Origin: Macrostomum hystrix
Lineage: Eukaryota > Platyhelminthes > Macrostomidae
NCBI GenBank assembly: GCA_950097015.1
Contig: CATNEN010000011.1
Coordinates: 4,926,501 to 4,990,500 of the forward strand
Direction of reading: 5' to 3'
DNA length: 64,000 bases
Part shown: positions 1 to 12,100 of the stretch, piece after piece
Numbering within the stretch: the stretch's first letter is position 1
Layout of the letters: every line of letters starts with the position of its first letter
Notes under the pieces: generated by a model
What the model was told of the DNA's origin: nothing
Database searches by the model: none
The model's input: only the letters and a program-made list of their open reading frames with translations
Position numbers and translations under genes: made by a program

Positions 1-3000
1 CACTGCATCCTCAGCCTCCACTGCATCCTCAGCCTCCACTGCATCCTCGGCCTCCACTGCATCCTCAGCCTCCACTGCATCCTCAGCACCACTGCATCCT
101 CAGCACCACTGCATCCTCAGCCTCAGCCTCAGCCTTCACTGCATCCTCAGCCTCAGCCTCCACTGCATCCTCAGCCTCAGCCTCCACTGCATCCTCAGCC
201 TCCACTGCAACCTCAGCCTCCACTGCATCCTCAGCACCACCGCATCCTCAGCACCACCGCATCCTCAGCCTCAGCCTCCACTGCATCCTCAGCCTCCACT
301 GCATCCTCAGCCTCCACTGCATCCTCGGCCTCCACTGCATCCTCAGCCTCCACTGCATCCTCAGCCTCCACTGCATCCTCAGCCTCCACTGCATCCTCAG
401 CCTCAGCCTCCACTGCATCCTCAGCCTCCACTGCAACCTCAGCCTCCACTGCATCCTCAGCACCACCGCATCCTCAGCCTCAGCCTCCACTGCATCCTCA
501 GCCTCCACTGCATCCTCAGCACCACTGCATCCTCAGCACCACTGCATCCTCAGCCTCCACTGCATCCTCAGCCTCCACTGCATCCTCAGCACCACTGCAT
601 CCTCAGCCTCCACTGCATCCTCAGCACCACTGCATCCTCAGCACCACTGCATCCTCAGCCTCCACTGCATCCTCAGCCTCCACTGCATCCTCAGCCTCCA
701 CTGCATCCTCAGCCTCCACTGCATCCTCAGCACCACTGCATCCTCAGCACCACTGCATCCTCAGCCTCCACTGCATCCTCAGCACCACTGCATCCTCAGC
801 CTCCACTGCATCCTCAGCCTCCACTGCATCCTCAGCCTCCATTGCATCCTCAGCCTCCACTGCATCCTCAGCCTCCACTGCATCCTCAGCCTCCACTGCA
901 TCCTCAGCACCACTGCATCCTCAGCACCACTGCATCCTCAGCCTCCACTGCATCCTCAGCCTCCACTGCATCCTCAGCCTCCACTGCATCCTCAGCCTCC
1001 ACTGCATCCTCAGCACCACTGCATCCTCAGCCTCCACTGCATCCTCAGCCTCCACTGCATCCTCAGCCTCCACTGCATCCTCGGCCTCCACTGCATCCTC
1101 AGCCTCCACTGCATCCTCAGCACCACTGCATCCTCAGCACCACTGCATCCTCAGCCTCAGCCTCAGCCTTCACTGCATCCTCAGCCTCAGCCTCCACTGC
1201 ATCCTCAGCCTCAGCCTCCACTGCATCCTCAGCCTCCACTGCAACCTCAGCCTCCACTGCATCCTCAGCACCACCGCATCCTCAGCACCACCGCATCCTC
1301 AGCCTCAGCCTCCACTGCATCCTCAGCCTCCACTGCATCCTCAGCCTCCACTGCATCCTCGGCCTCCACTGCATCCTCAGCCTCCACTGCATCCTCAGCC
1401 TCCACTGCATCCTCAGCCTCCACTGCATCCTCAGCACCACTGCATCCTCAGCACCACTGCATCCTCAGCCTCCACTGCATCCTCAGCACCACTGCATCCT
1501 CAGCCTCCACTGCATCCTCAGCACCACTGCATCCTCAGCACCACTGCATCCTCAGCCTCCACTGCATCCTCAGCACCACTGCATCCTCAGCCTCCACTGC
1601 ATCCTCAGCCTCCATTGCATCCTCAGCACCACTGCATCCTCAGCCTCCACTGCATCCTCAGCACCACTGCATCCTCAGCCTCCACTGCATCCTCAGCCTC
1701 CACTGCATCCTCAGCCTCCACTGCATCCTCAGCACCACTGCATCCTCAGCACCACTGCATCCTCAGCCTCCACTGCATCCTCAGCCTCCACTGCATCCTC
1801 AGCCTCCACTGCATCCTCAGCACCACTGCATCCTCAGCCTCCACTGCATCCTCAGCACCACTGCATCCTCAGCCTCCACTGCATCCTCAGCCTCCACTGC
1901 ATCCTCAGCACCACTGCATCCTCAGCACCACTGCATCCTCAGCCTCCACTGCATCCTCAGCCTCCATTGCATCCTCAGCCTCCACTGCATCCTCAGCCTC
2001 CACTGCATCCTCAGCACCACTGCATCCTCAGCACCACTGCATCCTCAGCCTCCACTGCATCCTCAGCACCACTGCATCCTCAGCACCACTGCATCCTCAG
2101 CCTCCACTGCATCCTCAGCACCACTGCATCCTCAGCCTCCACTGCATCCTCAGCACCACTGCATCCTCAGCACCACTGCATCCTCAGCCTCCACTGCATC
2201 CTCAGCACCACTGCATCCTCAGCCTCCACTGCATCCTCAGCCTCCACTGCATCCTCAGCACCACTGCATCCTCAGCACCACTGCATCCTCAGCCTCCACT
2301 GCATCCTCAGCACCACTGCATCCTCAGCCTCCACTGCATCCTCAGCACCACTGCATCCTCAGCCTCAGCCTCCACTGCATCCTCAGCCTCCACTGCAACC
2401 TCAGCCTCCACTGCATCCTCAGCACCACCGCATCCTCAGCACCACCGCATCCTCAGCCTCAGCCTCCACTGCATCCTCAGCCGCCACTGCACCCTCAGCA
2501 CCACTGCATCCTCAGCCTCCACTGCATCCTCAGCACCACCGCATCCTCAGCCTCCACTGCATCCTCAGCCTCCACTGCATCCTCAGCCTCCACTGCATCC
2601 TCAGCCTCCACTGCATCCTCAGCCTCCACTGCATCCTCGGCCTCCACTGCATCCTCAGCCTCCACTGCATCCTCAGCACCACTGCATCCTCAGCACCACT
2701 GCATCCTCAGCCTCAGCCTCAGCCTTCACTGCATCCTCAGCCTCAGCCTCCACTGCATCCTCAGCCTCAGCCTCCACTGCATCCTCAGCCTCCACTGCAA
2801 CCTCAGCCTCCACTGCATCCTCAGCACCACCGCATCCTCAGCACCACCGCATCCTCAGCCTCAGCCTCCACTGCATCCTCAGCCTCCACTGCATCCTCAG
2901 CCTCCACTGCATCCTCGGCCTCCACTGCATCCTCAGCCTCCACTGCATCCTCAGCCTCCACTGCATCCTCAGCCTCCACTGCATCCTCAGCCTCAGCCTC

Positions 3001-6000
3001 CACTGCATCCTCAGCCTCCACTGCAACCTCAGCCTCCACTGCATCCTCAGCACCACCGCATCCTCAGCCTCAGCCTCCACTGCATCCTCAGCCTCCACTG
3101 CATCCTCAGCACCACTGCATCCTCAGCACCACTGCATCCTCAGCCTCCACTGCATCCTCAGCCTCCACTGCATCCTCAGCACCACTGCATCCTCAGCCTC
3201 CACTGCATCCTCAGCACCACTGCATCCTCAGCACCACTGCATCCTCAGCCTCCACTGCATCCTCAGCCTCCACTGCATCCTCAGCCTCCACTGCATCCTC
3301 AGCCTCCACTGCATCCTCAGCACCACTGCATCCTCAGCACCACTGCATCCTCAGCCTCCACTGCATCCTCAGCACCACTGCATCCTCAGCCTCCACTGCA
3401 TCCTCAGCCTCCACTGCATCCTCAGCCTCCATTGCATCCTCAGCCTCCACTGCATCCTCAGCCTCCACTGCATCCTCAGCCTCCACTGCATCCTCAGCAC
3501 CACTGCATCCTCAGCACCACTGCATCCTCAGCCTCCACTGCATCCTCAGCCTCCACTGCATCCTCAGCCTCCACTGCATCCTCAGCCTCCACTGCATCCT
3601 CAGCACCACTGCATCCTCAGCCTCAGCCTCCACTGCATCCTCAGCCTCCACTGCATCCTCAGCCTCCACTGCATCCTCAGCCTCCATTGCATCCTCAGCC
3701 TCCACTGCATCCTCAGCCTCCACTGCATCCTCAGCACCACTGCATCCTCAGCACCACTGCATCCTCAGCCTCCACTGCATCCTCAGCACCACTGCATCCT
3801 CAGCCTCCACTGCATCCTCAGCACCACTGCATCCTCAGCACCACTGCATCCTCAGCCTCCACTGCATCCTCAGCACCACTGCATCCTCAGCCTCCACTGC
3901 ATCCTCAGCCTCCACTGCATCCTCAGCACCACTGCATCCTCAGCACCACTGCATCCTCAGCCTCCACTGCATCCTCAGCACCACTGCATCCTCAGCACCA
4001 CTGCATCCTCAGCCTCCATTGCATCCTCAGCCTCCACTGCATCCTCAGCACCACTGCATCCTCAGCACCACTGCATCCTCAGCACCACTGCATCCTCAGC
4101 ACCACTGCATCCTCAGCACCACTGCATCCTCAGCACCACTGCATCCTCAGCACCACTGCATCCTCAGCCTCAGCCTCCACTGCATCCTCAGCCTCCACTG
4201 CAACCTCAGCCTCCACTGCATCCTCAGCACCACCGCATCCTCAGCACCACCGCATCCTCAGCCTCAGCCTCCACTGCATCCTCAGCCGCCACTGCACCCT
4301 CAGCACCACTGCATCCTCAGCCTCCACTGCATCCTCAGCACCACCGCATCCTCAGCCTCCACTGCATCCTCAGCCTCCACTGCATCCTCAGCCTCCACTG
4401 CATCCTCAGCCTCCACTGCATCCTCAGCCTCCACTGCATCCTCGGCCTCCACTGCATCCTCAGCCTCCACTGCATCCTCAGCACCACTGCATCCTCAGCA
4501 CCACTGCATCCTCAGCCTCAGCCTCAGCCTTCACTGCATCCTCAGCCTCAGCCTCCACTGCATCCTCAGCCTCAGCCTCCACTGCATCCTCAGCCTCCAA
4601 TGCAACCTCAGCCTCCACTGCATCCTCAGCACCACCGCATCCTCAGCACCACCGCATCCTCAGCCTCAGCCTCCACTGCATCCTCAGCCTCCACTGCATC
4701 CTCAGCCTCCACTGCATCCTCGGCCTCCACTGCATCCTCAGCCTCCACTGCATCCTCAGCCTCCACTGCATCCTCAGCCTCCACTGCATCCTCAGCCTCC
4801 ACTGCATCCTCAGCACCACTGCATCCTCAGCACCACTGCATCCTCAGCCTCAGCCTCAGCCTTCACTGCATCCTCAGCACCACTGCATCCTCAGCACCAC
4901 TGCATCCTCAGCCTCCACTGCATCCTCAGCCTCCATTGCATCCTCAGCCTCCACTGCATCCTCAGCCTCCACTGCATCCTCAGCACCACTGCATCCTCAG
5001 CACCACTGCATCCTCAGCCTCCACTGCATCCTCAGCACCACTGCATCCTCAGCACCACTGCATCCTCAGCACCACTGCATCCTCAGCACCACTGCATCCT
5101 CAGCACCACTGCATCCTCAGCACCACTGCATCCTCAGCACCACTGCATCCTCAGCCTCCACTGCATCCTCAGCACCACTGCATCCTCAGCACCACTGCAT
5201 CCTCAGCCTTCACTGCATCCTCAGCACCACTGCATCCTCAGCCTCCACTGCATCCTCAGCACCACTGCATCCTCAGCACCACTGCATCCTCAGCCTCCAC
5301 TGCATCCTCAGCACCACTGCATCCTCAGCCTCCACTGCATCCTCAGCCTCCACTGCATCCTCAGCACCACTGCATCCTCAGCACCACTGCATCCTCAGCC
5401 TCCACTGCATCCTCAGCACCACTGCATCCTCAGCCTCCACTGCATCCTCAGCACCACTGCATCCTCAGCACCACTGCATCCTCAGCCTCAGCCTCAGCCT
5501 TCACTGCATCCTCAGCCTCAGCCTCCACTGCATCCTCAGCACCACTGCATCCTCAGCACCACTGCATCCTCAGCACCACTGCATCCTCAGCACCACTGCA
5601 TCCTCAGCCTCCACTGCATCCTCAGCACCACTGCATCCTCAGCCTCCACTGCATCCTCAGCCTCCACTGCATCCTCAGCACCACTGCATCCTCAGCACCA
5701 CTGCATCCTCAGCCTCCACTGCATCCTCAGCACCACTGCATCCTCAGCACCACTGCATCCTCAGCCTCCACTGCATCCTCAGCACCACTGCATCCTCAGC
5801 CTCCACTGCATCCTCAGCACCACTGCATCCTCAGCCTCCACTGCATCCTCAGCACCACTGCATCCTCAGCACCACTGCATCCTCAGCACCACTGCATCCT
5901 CAGCCTCCACTGCATCCTCAGCCTCCACTGCATCCTCAGCCTCCACTGCATCCTCAGCACCACTGCATCCTCAGCCTCCACTGCATCCTCAGCCTCCACT

Positions 6001-6935
6001 GCATCCTCAGCACCACTGCATCCTCAGCACCACTGCATCCTCAGCCTCCACTGCATCCTCAGCCTCCATTGCATCCTCAGCCTCCACTGCATCCTCAGCC
6101 TCCACTGCATCCTCAGCACCACTGCATCCTCAGCACCACTGCATCCTCAGCCTCCACTGCATCCTCAGCACCACTGCATCCTCAGCACCACTGCATCCTC
6201 AGCCTTCACTGCATCCTCAGCACCACTGCATCCTCAGCCTCCACTGCATCCTCAGCACCACTGCATCCTCAGCACCACTGCATCCTCAGCCTCCACTGCA
6301 TCCTCAGCACCACTGCATCCTCAGCCTCCACTGCATCCTCAGCCTCCACTGCATCCTCAGCACCACTGCATCCTCAGCACCACTGCATCCTCAGCCTCCA
6401 CTGCATCCTCAGCACCACTGCATCCTCAGCACCACTGCATCCTCAGCCTCCACTGCATCCTCAGCACCACTGCATCCTCAGCCTCCACTGCATCCTCAGC
6501 ACCACTGCATCCTCAGCACCACTGCATCCTCAGCCTCCACTGCATCCTCAGCACCACTGCATCCTCAGCCTCCACTGCATCCTCAGCCTCCACTGCATCC
6601 TCAGCACCACTGCATCCTCAGCACCACTGCATCCTCAGCACCACTGCATCCTCAGCACCACTGCATCCTCAGCACCACTGCATCCTCAGCACCACTGCAT
6701 CCTCAGCACCACTGCATCCTCAGCACCACTGCATCCTCAGCACCACTGCATCCTCAGCCTCCACTGCATCCTCAGCACCACTGCATCCTCAGCCTCCACT
6801 GCATCCTCAGCCTCCACTGCATCCTCAGCCTCCATTGCATCCTCAGCACCACTGCATCCTTAGCCTCAGCCTCAGCCTCCACTGCATCCTCATCCGCAGC
6901 CTCCATTACATCCTCAGTTGGTACATTTATACTAT
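1..6935. repeat. Large 17/18-bp minisatellite with higher-order structure
   Basis: Head-to-tail units of two main types, an 18-mer (CCTCCACTGCATCCTCAG) and a 17-mer (CACCACTGCATCCTCAG), with extra CCTCAG hexamers and rare variants (CATCCTCGG, TGCAACCTC, CCGCATCC, CCTTCACTG). Variant order repeats at larger scale: 1-1030 matches 2591-3620 at an offset of exactly 2590 bp, and a block around 2361-2700 recurs about 1804 bp later. The array continues past the left edge of the window. No unit contains a plus-strand stop codon, so very long open frames arise by default; the 17-mers shift frame, so there is no consistent peptide repeat and I do not call a gene. Confidence 0.97.
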
Positions 6936-7500
6936 ACTGAAACAACGTTCAACATGCAATTCTTTTATCGACAGAAAGTTATTTCTTAAAAAAAATAAAG
7001 CTATTTGACTTCCTGTCTATCAATTGTAACTGTCAATCAGTTTGGCAAAAGAGAAATGTCTGTAGTAGCTACAGCTCTCCAAATCATAACTTTTGTTAGA
7101 GCTGCAATTTCCTACTGAGCTAAAATTGTTTCTTTTCCTGTCTCGCAAAAGACAAAATTTAATTTCCAGTTTCATGCAGTCCATAAGTAATGCGACTGCA
7201 AAATTTTGACTATAAGAAACTATAGGAGCTCGTACAAAAGAATTTTACATTAAATGGCGCATACCCACTTTACTGCAGTGGGGGTTGATGTTAAACCTTT
7301 TCAGCAGCATCCAGCAGCAGCAGCTAACCTATGTGCACCCAGTACACAGGGTGAACAGTACAGAAAATGCACTATTGATACTTCGAGGTTTATTGCCAGG
7401 TTTATTCTTCAAAGGTTACCTTAAAAAGGAATGAATGAAGCGAATTTCAGATGGATGTTACAAAATAAAATAGTCCATCATCAATCATCATTGAGGATTG
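6936..7500. other. Unique intergenic sequence, nothing recognised
   Basis: AT-rich non-repetitive DNA between two arrays. It contains a short CAGCAG cluster near 7302-7323 and no open frame or RNA motif that I can support. Confidence 0.6.
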
Positions 7501-8385
7501 TGATTAATCAGAATGAGAACTGAGATTGATGAGAATGAGGATTGAGATTGATGAGAATGAGGATTGAGATTGATGCGAATGAGGACTGAGATTGATGAGA
7601 ATGAGGACTGAGATTGATGAGAATGAGGATTGGGATAGATGAGAATGAGGATTGAGATAGATGAGAATGAGGACTGAGATTGATGAGAATGAGGATTGAG
7701 GTTGATGAGAATGAGGATTGAGATTGACGCGAATGAGGATTGAGATTGATGAGAATGACTATCGAGATTGATGAGCATGAGGACTGAGATCGATGAGAAT
7801 GAGGACTGAGATTGATGAGCATGAGGACTGAGATTGATGCAAATGAGGATTGAGATTGATGAGGATTGAGATTGATGAGAATGAGGATTGAGATTGATGC
7901 AAATGAGGGTTGAGATTGATGAGGATTGAGATTGATGAGAATGAGGATTGAGATTGATGCGAATGAGGATTGAGATTGATGAGAATGACTATCGAGATTG
8001 ATGAGCATGAGGACTGAGATCGATGAGAATGAGGACTGAGATTGATGAGCATGAGGACTGAGATTGATGCAAATGAGGATTGAGATTGATGAGGATTGAG
8101 ATTGATGAGAATGAGGATTGAGATTGATGCGAATGAGGATTGAGATTGATGAGAATGAGGACTCAGATTGATGAGAATGAGGACTCAGATTGATGAGAAT
8201 GAGGACTCAGATTGATGAGAATGAGAACTCAGATTGATGAGAATGAGGACTCAGATTGATGAGAATGAGAACTCAGATTGATGAGAATGAGAACTCAGAT
8301 TGATGAGAATGAGGACTCAGATTGATGAGAATGAGGATTGAGATTGATGAGAATGAGGATTGAGATTGATGAGAATGTAGACTAG
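7501..8385. repeat. 22-bp minisatellite (GAGATTGATGAGAATGAGG core)
   Basis: About 40 tandem units of 22 bp with recurring variants (GATGCGAAT, GATGAGCATGAGG, ACTCAGATT). A longer block containing GACTATCGAGATT recurs near 7757 and 7987, which shows higher-order duplication. Minus-strand open frames rich in I/L/S/H are by-products of the unit. Confidence 0.93.
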
Positions 8386-9126
8386 CTGAGATTGATGGGG
8401 AAAGACTTTGATAATGATAAGAATGGGAGTTGGTTGGTTGGTTGTGGTTTTTTTCTGCGTGTTTTGGGAGTATGGATTGGGTGGATAATATTGGGGAAGT
8501 AGGATTTTGGGAGTTAAAAGCAGATATTTGTAGCAATTGCAGCCTTACAGAATGTGGATAATTCTATAATTTCACTTATACCTCTCTGCTACTACATTCT
8601 TGATCGTGTCAAATCCACGCCAGTGTGAGAAAAATACGGTTCCCAAATGTGAACAAATAACTGAACCAAATCCCAGCGCTTGAGAATACTTTATCAGCTA
8701 CATTTGTAACAAATGGAAACTATTTCTAATTACTATTGTAGCGTTTGTCTAGGGATCGTTCTCCCCTCTCCTCTCCTTCCACCCCACCTCCCTATCCTCC
8801 TTCGATTCGCTATTCGCTGTCCTATCCCACAGCGTGTCTTCCCTGGAAGGAAGTGAGGTTGCGGGCCTGCTTCTAGAAGGAGAGAGCCAGGAAGCTTTGA
8901 AAAATGGGAGATTTGGGGAAGAAAGGAAGGGTGAGAGAGTTGTTGTCGAGGCACTTCTGACTCTGAACCCTATAGCCTTGTAAAATTGCATTCTTCTAGG
9001 CGTGCAAGCCGCCTGACAAACGTGGAACCTTATTCAATTGAAACACAAACAGACTAAACTTTAAGTTCTCTTAAACCCGCTTTGACCTTATCTTCATCTA
9101 CTCAAAATTGTGGCTTAAATTGAAGC
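8386..9126. other. Region upstream of the Slo1 gene
   Basis: Non-repetitive sequence that probably includes the promoter and 5' UTR, or an upstream non-coding exon, of the BK channel gene. A C/T-rich tract lies near 8755-8800. I could not place a transcription start or a core promoter element. Confidence 0.4.
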
Positions 9127-12100
9127 ATGAACACTTCTTTGGCAACGTCGACTCCATCTGATGCAACCACAAGCAGTCCGGTTGTTGGCGTCGGCAATTG
9201 CACCCAGCGTCGATGGTACATACAGCTAGCCTCGACCGGTGTCACGTTCCTCGGCGGCCTGCTAGTCCTGCTGCTAATCAGATTGGCCAGTTCGTTGGTT
9301 AGAGAAATCCGACGGCGTCACGGTCACAGAGGGCGTTCGTACGAGGTGCACGAGCACCGAAAATCGGTTCGCAGCGGCAGCTCGAGCAGCGGTGGCGTTC
9401 TGATTCACTCGAATCCTCAGGCAACGACGACCGCTTCCCAGCTGCAGTCAATGCAGCAGCTGGACGGTGTGGCGGTGATTTCGCCAAATTCAAAAGTCGG
9501 CAGCTCGCTAGTGACAAGCAGCGGCTCAGCGATTCGCGACTGGGCCAACGAATTGATCTGCGCACAGAGCGTCAGTGGGCGCATCCTGGCTGTTCTGGTG
9601 TTCATTCTGAGCCTGTCGTCAGCCGGCATCTACATCTATGAGGCCAGCACACTGGTTGGTGCCGCTGAGAACTGTACGCCCTGGTCCAAGAATGCGCTGA
9701 GTCAAGCGGACCTGGCGTTCAACACCGTCTTCTTGGCGTTCTTCTGCGTCAGATTTCTGGCTGCTCAGGACAAGTTCTGGTTCTGGCTTGACATCTACTC
9801 AATCGTAGACTATTGTACGGTGCCCCCGGCATTCGTGAATCTGTGCCTAGGCCAGTCATGGCTCGGTTTGAGATTCATGCGAGGCCTTCGCATCATGACC
9901 TTGCCGGATGTACTGCAAAGTATCAACGTTATCAAATCCGGAGCTGTCATTCGCTCGCTGCAGATGATCACCATCTTTCTGAGCGTCTGGCTTATAGGGG
10001 CCGGCGTCACTCATCTATTTGAGAACACTGGCGATCCTCAATTGGATTATTCGAATGTGAATGTGAGTCTTATATGAAAGCGCACGAGTGTTGATCGATT
10101 TTACGTACGTTTATAAAATCAAAATCACTGCACTGAAACGTCATTACTACTACAAAGCTTAATTAAAAGTACACTTTTGGGGGGCTTGTCAAGCACAGTT
10201 CATGCCCACGATCACCATTAAGGGTGTCGAACTGCCTGCACAATGATAAAATCGGGAGCAGCAATAGCTTCTCAAAACGTGTCACATACATATACGCAGT
10301 ATTGCCCGTACTTTAATCTGAGACTAGGATATAAAGCCTTAATTTGCAGAAATCGAATCACTTCTTCATGCTCGTTGGCGAAATGAATTTACACTGTGTT
10401 TCTATGCATAATATGCTTGTAAATGTTGCTTTACCCTTTTTCAGCAAATGTAATAACGTAGTCGCAGCGCGGACGATAAAGTCCAGCAGAAAACAGGAGC
10501 GTACAGCTAATTACAGATCTTCTTGTAGAACCGCTGATGTGTGTGGCAAAAGACATGGCCTCTCTTAATGCTATAGCTTTGGCATTTGCGTGGATATTGC
10601 ATTCTGTGTTCCAGTTCATCTTTTTTCCTCTTTATCAATTCCCACACACACAGCAAGGCCCAGTCTGTATATTATTAACTTGCTTTTATGTCTAGTCTTG
10701 GTGGGCTACAAAAGCGAATTGAACAAGCCCCAACAATCTCCTGGCGTGGCATTACCCCGCAGTTCGAGGAGTGCCTATAGAGAGAAAAAAAATACATGCA
10801 TAGCGCATTGAAAATTAAAATATGCCAACGCACTTTTAGTAACATTTCTTCATGTTGGCAAGATATGGGCAATGCATGGGATTTCGCTAGCTTTTGGGCT
10901 GCATCCTAATATTGACAGTTTTAGAACTAAAGTTACCGGATTCTTGTTTTGTAGCAAAATGTTTAGAAGTTTAAAATACTTCAAGTATTTGTTTATTTTT
11001 TAAAGTGCGTTTAAACTATGTTAAGCGAACGAGTATAAATTAAAATAATAATTTATTCTAATTTATTCGGTAAAAGGGAATCAATTAATGAATTTCTAAT
11101 AAACCGGATCTAGATTTTGGATAAAATGAAACAAATTTTCCGGAATAAATTTCACGTACTGTAATTTAGTGCCTTGTAACTGATCTTTTTCGCACCGTAT
11201 GTCTCCCTCTCAGTCTCTCTTAAACTGGTTCAAACTGGTAATTTGAACTCTAAGCTCACAGAGCTGATCTGGCTATCTAAACAAGAGAGACTAGTCATTT
11301 ACTTTGGTTGAGCGAGTGCGAGATCGAGAAGGACCATGATCAAAGTTTTTAAGGCTAAAAGGGACTGTCTAGAGACCGGCTGCAGGATGCGAATGAGAAT
11401 TTTCTTCCCTCCCTGCTTTCCCTGCCCAAATGGGGATGTGTGATTATCCATCTCCGAAGATTCTGAATCCGAAGATTCTAAAGCCTTAGCAAGACGACCA
11501 AAGAGAAGGTATATTCGCTTTCAACTGAAGCTCTCAAACCAATCAGAAGGCTATTTTTAGAAGGCGTCTTACACGTGTACATTTTTTGATCTAAAGAAAT
11601 TTTGACAAAGTTTTGAGTTAGGCGATAAGCGTCGGACAATTTGAAGCTCGAAGGCTTGGGGGCTTGTCGTGCAATTTACACACAGGAGGACCAACAACCC
11701 CTCAGTGCACAGGGAGAGTGTACACACTGTCCAGTAATTAAATTGTCTCAGTAGATGTACATCACTCTTCGATGGCACTGGGTCGAGTGTATGTGCTTTA
11801 TTGATGTGCTATAATTAGCCACTATTCACCCACCTCATCGACAGCCAATCAGCATCGGCGACTGTCTCTACTTCACCATTGTGACCATGAGCACAGTCGG
11901 TTTCGGCGACATCTCGCCAAAGACCAGCTGGGGCAAATGCTTCATCTCCATCTATATCATGTTCGCCTTGGGCATATTCGCCTCATTCATCCCGGAGATA
12001 GCTGAAATCATCACTAGCCGCAGTCCCTATGCAGGCAGGTACAAGAAGGAGCACGGCAGAAAGCACGTCATCGTCTGTGGAGCCGTCACATTCGACTCCA

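Larger units (their letters stand above)
10063..11844 (+). other. Slo1 intron 1 with SINE remnants
   Basis: Intron between S5 and the pore helix of the Slo1 gene. The donor is GTGAGT at 10063 and the acceptor is CGACAG ending at 11844, phase 0. It holds two fragments of a dispersed element (near 10172 and 11654) and otherwise AT-rich unique sequence with no further gene. Confidence 0.8.

Noticed and set aside
842-7008. Open frames of 2032 and 1797 codons over the 17/18-bp array
   Set aside because: The units have no plus-strand stops in any frame, the 17-mers shift frame continually, and there is no splice, start or domain evidence. Composition artefact.
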